NCBI RefSeq assembly: GCF_034702125.1
Contig: NC_085869.1
Coordinates: 17,249,044-17,313,043, forward strand
Length of the DNA: 64,000 bases
DNA from: Engraulis encrasicolus
Lineage: Eukaryota > Chordata > Actinopteri > Clupeiformes > Engraulidae
Direction: 5' to 3'
The notes under the pieces are model-generated. The model had not been told where the DNA came from. It made no database searches and worked only from the letters and a program-made list of their open reading frames with translations. Below are positions 12,801 through 21,901 of this stretch, piece by piece; within the stretch, counting starts at the first letter, position 1; each line of letters starts with the position of its first letter. Position numbers and translations under genes: made by a program.

Positions 12801-15800
12801 AGTTTGCTATTGGGGATGGGTGATGAGGATCTTCATTCATAAAAAGTTGAAAATGAAAAATAATTGAACAGCCACAGATCCAGGCTAACAATTAACAAAT
12901 GAAGAAACGTCATCAAAAATTCAATGACAGAGCAAACGCATGAAAAGATCACATGAAAATGTAATTAAAATAATCAAATTACTTCAATAGTAAATCACTG
13001 TGGAGTTTACTTCCTAGCTCTCTCTACATCTATCTACACAAAAGTTATTGAAGAATACTACCCTCTCTAGTCCATGTACCACCGCATAACAGAAGCATCT
13101 GTTGCACAAGTGCCATGTCCAAACATGACGATCTACCAGAAGGTTCAACCTAAGACCGGCCTTTTTCCTTTCTATGATGTCATTCCGCATGCCAATTCAA
13201 GGATTCAGATGTACACAATACATTTTCACAGATACTCACCTACCTCAATGCATTATGCAATGCACTCACCACTAACTATGAATTCACACACATTAGCCTG
13301 CTTCATATCACTTACCCATAACTGCAAACAACAAAGTAGCCAGCATAGTTAGCGACTATGGTTTCGAGAAATGCACCTCAGGGTTGTGTTTCTCAGAAAA
13401 CGTAGTTGCTAGCCAGTTAGCAACCTCATTGGGAACGAGTTAAAGATGGCCTCTCAACGTCATTTAATTAATATTGCCGTGTTCCCCATTGTTATTGAAT
13501 GTGTTACGCGTTGGTCCTGTTTTAAAAAACGTTCTGGTTGCTTTGTTTCAAGACGTTTTTGCAAGCTGGCAAGGTGGCTTGTGGAGAAACGAGAGAGTGT
13601 TCCGTGTTTCTCGTGGAAATGCGTGTCTGATTGGCTCACTCCTCCTGCTCTCGAAGAAACGCGTCTCTGATTGGCTCAGTCCTCCAGTTCTTGGAGAGAA
13701 TGTAATGGGAAACAGAGTCGCCACTTCCCCGGGTGGTACTGCACTATAGGGGCGCCAGCGGAGGCGTGCAGGCTCCATTCAGGGCTGTGCTCTTTCGACA
13801 GCGACCCCTAGGCGAGCTGCAGGCACGGAGCAACCAGAGTGAGCTGGCTTTATGTATGAGGCTTTGTGCTGTGTGTGTACCTGAGAGTAGCAACCAGCTG
13901 ATAGCTAAGCTAAGCTATGTTTCGGGCCACCAGACGTTGCTTGTTTTGAAAACAAGCAGAAAAAAATTACTCGACATGTTTTTTAGATAAATGGGTCGAT
14001 ATAAACCTTTGTGGGCAACGCCTTCTTTCGACGTGACGAAACACAGAAAGGCTTTCGTGATTCGCTCGTTTCTCTGCATTATTTATGTAAATTGGGAAAC
14101 ACCGGGAAACACAGCCAGGAGAGTTGACGCACCGCTATGAGAGCCTTGCAAGTGAGTTTAACTTGGGGTGACCGTCCGATCTTCGAAAGGAGTGAGTAAA
14201 ACTGAGTTTTATCGGAAGTTGGCCTTTAAAGAAAATGTAGAGAATATGTGTCAGAGTTCTCTCCCTAAGGCTGGAGCACTGACCATGCAATGGATGATGA
14301 GTAACACAATGTGAATGGCCTTAGAAAGGGCGGCTACTCATGGTGTGTAAACATTGTCAGAGACCCTTTATTTATTTTACGAATAAAGAGTCAAAAGTTC
14401 ACAACAACCCCAAGCACTTAATCACAAAAGAGGGGATGAATTGTGCAGACTGTGCTTTTTACGCCCTGACTACATACTGATAAGAAGCCAGACAGGCTAA
14501 CGGCAGCACTGCAGGCTCGTCCGTAGTCTGTATTGGATCTGGATGTGTGGGAGTCAGGGAGAGCAGGCTGACATTAAAGCATCCCTTGTCCAGAGGGACG
14601 GACAGACCCAACCTGAAGGGACCCCTCCCACGTAGAGAACACGCTCTTAACACAGCGCAGGACTCTGGCTTCAAGCAAGGTCAAACACAGGCCACTAAAT
14701 AGGGTGTTTAGGAAGGCCACACACTGCTAAAAATGATGGATGTTGGATCAGCCTTTAGCAAACCGTTTTCCCCAACAGTGAGGAATAAGCCTTTGCACTG
14801 GCCCTGAAGGCACTTTCACTGTTCTTTAAAGACCCGGAGTCATGAGACAATGCATGACTAGAGGATATGGGCTGGACTGGGGGAGAAATAGGGTCCGGGC
14901 ACTTTTGTCTTAAAGGGGCTCTTCATAATTAGAACTGACTCACCAGTGGGTTCCGCACCCCCGGGGGCCCTATTTTCAGAAATATTTTAAAAAATAATAA
15001 TATATAAATATTTTTTTACATTTCTGAAAATAGGGGCCCACGTGGGTGCAGGGCCCACCGGGAAATGCCCGCTGTGCCAGATGGCCAGTGCAGTCCTGAC
15101 TGGAGGATATGGGTGGATAAGCGGCTACATCCGTGTGGATTAAGCCAAGCGGAGCAGACAATAGACCTGAGCTTCCCTGCTCGCTGCCAATTCAGAGCAT
15201 TACCGCCCGCTAATTCACAGCCTTTCTTCAGTGCAGCTAACCTGGTGTAATCTTCAACAACAAAACTGGGAACCAAAAAAATAAAAATAAAGAAGAAGAG
15301 ACAATCTCACAAAAGCCCAAAGCTGTGACTTCATTTGCTACTGTTATTGTGACAAGGGCAGAAGCCTTTGGCCTTATATACTATATTAATATTGGGCAAA
15401 TATTGATTGCTAATATATTATCCAACATGCTGTGGTAGCGTGGAAACAAATCTTGACCCCTTAAGACACAGCATTATAAATGAGCTGTTACCAGAATGGC
15501 AATGACCAAGTCGTAATGTATTACTAAAGGCCCCGTGCACTGTCATAGTAGTGTAGTACTATAGTAGTTAACTTTCATTGTCTATTACAGCGTGCCACAG
15601 GAGGTACGGCGCGCATTAAGGGGCTACGAATGACGCTTATACAGTTTTCAGACCGTTGAGAACGGTGCTGGTGCCCGTTCCCACACCGGTTATGTTCGGA
15701 ACCTAAGTGCTCACCTGCGAACCACCTGCATGCATACCGGGCTCTTTCTGCATGTAAATATGAATACTGGGATGAACCTGCTGACGTCCATGTTGCCCTC

Positions 15801-18722
15801 ACGGTTCTCAGATAAAAAAACAAACAAATATTTTTCGGGTTGCATTGTGAACCAACTTTCAGGTTCCCGAACACTCCGATTCTCAGTGTGGACTCACATG
15901 CCGATTAGAGATTGGAACAGGCACCGTTAAGCTTCTGTCGGCCTAAAGGAGCCTAGCTTTCAACAGATTGTTGAAGAGCTATGTTGTAAATGAGATATAG
16001 TCAGTCTTTTTTATTGATTTGCTTTAAAAGTCAACCAAATACGCATGATGAAAATAGAGATGTATAAAGCAGAAGAAGAAGTACTGTTACGTATGTAAAT
16101 AATTACAACACTAATAGTATGATATTACATGAATGTAACTACGCAATAACATACTGCTAGAGTAGTAATTACAGCCGTAACAGTACCTCTACTTGGTACA
16201 TCTGTGGATGAAAATTATTTTTGTGCTTGTACTGCATGTATATATGACTGAGTTCCTTGACTATAAATACCTTTCTGGGCTTGGTGGCCACCTCGGAGCT
16301 GAAGCTGGATTCCAAGCTCTCCTTGCAGTCCACCTCTGCGTCTTTGCACTCGCTCTCATCCTCGCTGACGATCGGCCCGTTCTCACAGACGGGAGACTGG
16401 AAGTCGTCGTCAGGCAGCGGGGGGTAGGTGTACTTGAAGGAGTCCTGGAACATCAACATGACTCTTCAAAAAGGAAAAACGTTTACAGCACACTTGTTTG
16501 ACTTAATGCTCTTTTATTCAGAGCGAACAACGGGTTTCACCTCTGTGCGTCATCAGGTTCGCTCAGGCATCAACATGATTCTATGACGTGCCTATGATGA
16601 TCACTTATTTAGTGGATGCTACACTACTGTATGCTCACCGTCGAAACATAGAATTGATTCCTTAGTAGGAAACACGCTCAAATCACAAACCGTGACCTCA
16701 GAACAGGTCAATCAGGACAGCTTTGCGAGCATACCGTTCCTCCCATGATCCTATCAAGTGCCTATGATCACTTATTTAGTGGATATTACAGTACTGTATG
16801 CTGAACAACCACCAAAACATATAATTGATTCATATAAAAAGTTCATGAAACACACTGGATACTGTTCTTTTTTTCTCTTTATCTTTTGGAGGGATCAAGG
16901 CGTTTTGCCCAGTGCGTCTTCAGGTTCGCTCATAGAATTGATTCCCTAGTAGGAAACATGCTCAAATCACAAAATGGGCCTCAGAACAGCACAAGGTCAA
17001 TCAGGACAGCTTTGTGATAATCAATAAAGCCAGCACTTACCGTTCCTCCCATGTGTGGCGGGAGGTTTTCTGGGTCAATGAAGCCCTGGATATCACTTTT
17101 CGATACAAACTTCAGTTTGCTGATTGCCTCAGGCCCCAGCCATGTCTTCACAATCTTCCAAGCAGCTGGCAAGGGAACAAAAACAAGTGGCTACTAACAG
17201 AGACTTAAGTTTTCTGATGGAATGGTTGAAGAAAAGGGGTCTGCTGCTGCTAATCCTAAATTCTCTTGATAAAGATTTTATGCAATTAACAGTCTAAGTA
17301 ACATTGTATGGAATCGTTGCCCAGACACACTGCCCCAAAAAAAGGCCTGTGTATCATTACCTTCATAGAAGCAATGTATCTACAGCAGGGGTGGGGGGAC
17401 CTATGTCTCGAGGGCTCATTTGCGGCCCTTGAGCCCGTTTTATCCGGCCCCCCTGATATCATTTTAACGTTATGCATCTTCACATGAAATGACATATTTT
17501 GTAAAGGAATCTTAGAAAATGCATTTGCAATACAATTAAGTTATATTCAGGGGACCTAGAGAAGGTGGCGTTTGTTTTAAAGTTGGCTGCCTTCAATATA
17601 GGCCTAAAGTGCAGAGAGAAATTCTGGTTTGTGTTCATAGTACGGCCCTCTGAGGACTTTTACGGCCCTCGGATGAATTGGAAGTGGCCCCCCGAATGAA
17701 AAAGGTTCCCCACCCCTGATCTACAGCATCAAAGGCAACGTGCCTTCATGGATAATGCCAGAAGACATAAAACCCATAACACACTCACCATTCATGATCC
17801 AAGGCATCTCATACATGATCATCTTGGCTAAAGTGGAAGAAGTAAAAAACAACACAATGAACACCGTGGCTCCTTTAATTCTTCAAATGACCCAAATAAA
17901 ACTTTACAGAAAAGAGAAAGCTACTTCACTGCATTATTGAATTATTGCATTTGATGAGCACTGTAAATGACTGTATTCTGATCCAAATGAATTTGTATAT
18001 ACTTACAGAGGAATTTGGGGTAGTATACTTTGAAGCAATTTATGATATATTTCACAAACTCCATGTCCTGAAAAAAAAGGAGAAAAGGGAGATAAGGGAT
18101 ATATACAACACAAGCTCAAAGCGGGCTTCAGCCTTAAAAAGCACCATTTCATAAGCTCGGAACTGAAGAAACCGTTTGCACAGGCTGATATATTTTCTGC
18201 CCCAAGCTGTGAAATGACCCAGTTCATAAACACTGAAACTCTGTCACAAGTTCTGTGGTATGGCAGGGCACTGTTGGTATGCCATTCCTTATATATTTCC
18301 ACCCTCCTCAGTTCCAGGAATACCAGTTTGTCAATAAAATAAAAACTGTCAAAGCACTCCACACAAGACACAAGCAAACGATAGATGTTACTGTTATTCA
18401 TTTACGAGAGAGATTGCACAATCGCAATGCTTACTCTAAAAAAAACTTGAGCAAGCATTATCACTCTGTTGTTGTTGCTACATCATTGTGCTATCCGTCT
18501 TCCCTTGAACCAAAGACATGAAATCAATACTTCAAAACAACACAATGTAAACATATATTAGTCAATAACCAAATCAATAATCATAACCAACAGACTTGCT
18601 GCTGTATATAATCTGACTTCCCGTCATCCTGCAAATTCCGTAACATATTACTTTCCCAAACTTGTGGAAAACACACACACACATAATCCATATCTCCAAA
18701 AACGGACAAGTTACATTAGACA

Positions 18723-18788
<66 letters not shown>

Positions 18789-21700
18789 GAGAAATAGAGG
18801 TGATCATGCACACACAGATTTACATTAGATTCCAAATCAATTACTGAGAAAAGATACACTTTCACCCCAGATTTACCTTTGAAATCCTCCTTAACACGTT
18901 TACGTTGAAAAATGAGACAAATGTTTTAAATACAAAATAGCAAAACATTGTTAACAAGTTTATCAGCCTCACACAATACATGATGTTTGTTTCACATTTC
19001 TCCCTTTTTGTTCTTCTGGAAAATAAAGACGTGACAGATGTGTATTGATCATCTTAAAAAGTGAACTGACTGTTCTCTACTAATCCTTTCACTTCACACT
19101 CTCTGCTCTTCAGTTATGCGTGATTCGAATTGTCCTTTTCACCAAACCCATAATACTTCTTTTAAGTAGGCCAATTTAGCTAAGAAAAGACAGTAGAAAC
19201 ATGACAATAGTCTGATAGAGCAGCGTCATGAGAAGATGAAAGGTATGGGAAGAGGATGTAAAGGAAAGGTGTGTACGTAGTAAAGTAAAGTAAGGTGTGT
19301 TTGTGTGTGTCTCTGAACATGGAACAGGAGAGGTAAGTGCCTTCTGTAAGGAGAGCACTGTGACTGAAACAAAGTCAGTTTGTGGATTAGACCGGCAAGT
19401 TGGATTGACCAAACGGATTTACAGGTCGCTTTAATCTCCGCCACGTCAAACCATTGAACACCATGAATCCGTTTAAGACTGGATTCAAAAACAACCTGTG
19501 ATATTAGGATGTGGCGCAGTGTTTAAAAGGCACGCAAGTGCTAATTAAAAGCTACATGCTAAAAAAAGCCTAAACAAAGTTCATTTTTCAATTATTTTTC
19601 TGCCAGAAGGTGAATAGCAAATTCCTACACGTTTGTGTCCATGTGAATGTGATGACAAATGAATAGTTAAAGGGTAAAAGTAAGAAAATATAGACAAGAG
19701 ATGAAGCCAAAAAGATACAGTAGGTTTGGATAACTTGACATCCAGAATATTCTGCCTGACAACTACTACTATGCAGAGCTCTAAATGAACTTTTTTCATC
19801 ACCAGCCAAAAAGGCTGGTAGATGTTAATCTTACAAGCCAAGCGCACGCTCACGACACTTATGCATCAAAGTGGCTGGTAAGTTAGTCTTTTCTACCAGC
19901 CAAACTGAAATTTCACCAGCCATTTGGCCAGTTGGCTGGCACGTGTGTGTGTGCGTGTGTGTGTGTAGGTGATTTTGTGAATGTTTTATATGTATGTTTA
20001 GTTTAACTGCACATTGGAGATCGGTCAAACGCCAAACTTCTTATCTGTGCAAACCCTGTTACATAGCTTTTTTTCCAATAAAGTACACTTGACTTAATTT
20101 AGAGCCCTGCTACTGTGTCACTAATGGGGTGAAACAGCGGAGGTAAGTGCAAGAGGTGGGCTTACGATGTTGCTGATGCCAGACTCAAACATGTCAAAAA
20201 AAGTAAGTTAGTCTTTTCTACCAGCCAAACTGAAATTTCACCAGCCATTTGGCCTATTGGCTGGTGTCAATTGAGAGCCTTGCTGCTACTATGGGAGAAA
20301 CAGGGGAGGTAATTGCAAAAGGTGGGCTTACAATGTTGCTGATGCCGGACTCAGTCATGTCAAAGACCACCGTGAGAGGCATCCCTGGCTCCCGCTTGGC
20401 ATAGCGCTCCAGCCAGAATGCCACATACTTCTTCTTGTCCTGAAAGGTCTTGGCATCTTTCGCATGGAGCTTCACCTTGAACCAGACTGGACGAAACAGA
20501 CATTGCACAAACAACTCAGCACAACCACATGATAAAAAAAGGAAATATCTAGTCCTTCTATTAGTGATTGGGGATCGTCTATGTTCTAAGTCATCTACAT
20601 AAACTTGCTTACTAACTTTCACAGGCAAGCTTGTGGTCACTGTGGTAAGGGGCCGTTTAAAGCAAGGGAAAAAAAACATGACATTGTAATAGTGAGCAGA
20701 GAGGTGGCAAACAAGGAACATGTTTTCTGAAAAATGCAATAGAAATACAACAACCCTGTGTACAAAACTGTCTGCACATCTTTTCTTAGCACTTTAGACA
20801 GCCCTGTCGTAACAATCAAAGCTATTAACACAACAGCTGAATTCTGACGATGGTTTGCTGAATATATGTCTTCATTAGACTATCCATGAGATACATTTCA
20901 CTATGATGACTGAGCTGTGTCCCTTAGCTTGATCACCTTGTCTTCATAGGAATAAGAACAAAATGCTGCCGGCATACATACACAGTTTGTTTCCCTCTTT
21001 GTCGTAGCCATGGAGGAAAACAGCACCAGTCTCAAACATCCACTTTGGAATACTGCTTTCGGTGAGGTCTACAGAGTAGATAAAGGACAAAAATTTGGTT
21101 ACATATTGAAGAAAAAACATCGATGTTACCCAATATAGCGGCCATAGGTATCAGGTAGCATACAGTGACATAGTGACTACCATATCAGCCAAATTAACTT
21201 TCTTAAAATACTCATTTTCCTTCTTATCATACTTAAAAGGTACACTGTCCAGGAAATGGTCAAAAAAGGTACTGCAACTATGCTGCTCATTGAAACTGTG
21301 TCGCCTATTGCCAAATTTGACCTTTTCATTGAAGTTTACTAAGTAATAAACCATCATTTTGTATTATGGCCCAAGTGCAGTCATTTTTGCAGCTACCATG
21401 GAGAAGATCCCCCTTTTCATGTATGAAAAGTGCAATTTTTCCAGTCATAATTAATACTTAGAATTTGATGGTGGTGGTAAATATTCATGAAAAAGGTAAC
21501 ATTAGTGAATGGGTAGCATGAATTCTGGAAATGAACAACTAAAAATCTCACACAGTGTACCTTCAATGTTATATTACAGGGAAGTAAGCTTACTTAATAC
21601 ATCAATTTAGTGGTCCTCAGTGCCAATTGTTATCTTTTTCCAGTACTCTAGTACTTATCTCTTTCAAGTACGCTTGGACACCTCTGTATGTAGTGATACA

Positions 21701-21818
21701 TGCTGATTATGTTGTTTAGCAACCAACTGCTTTGAACATAGCAAAGGGCGGCACTGGCCAAATTCAGGAACTGAGCAGGACAATGAATGAGGCGCTCTGT
21801 TAGATCTAAATAGAATAC

Positions 21819-21901
<83 letters not shown>

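Noticed and set aside
20254..20739. 161-codon minus-strand open frame
   Set aside because: It is exon 5 of MOSPD2 read through both neighbouring introns; only 20332-20486 is coding.
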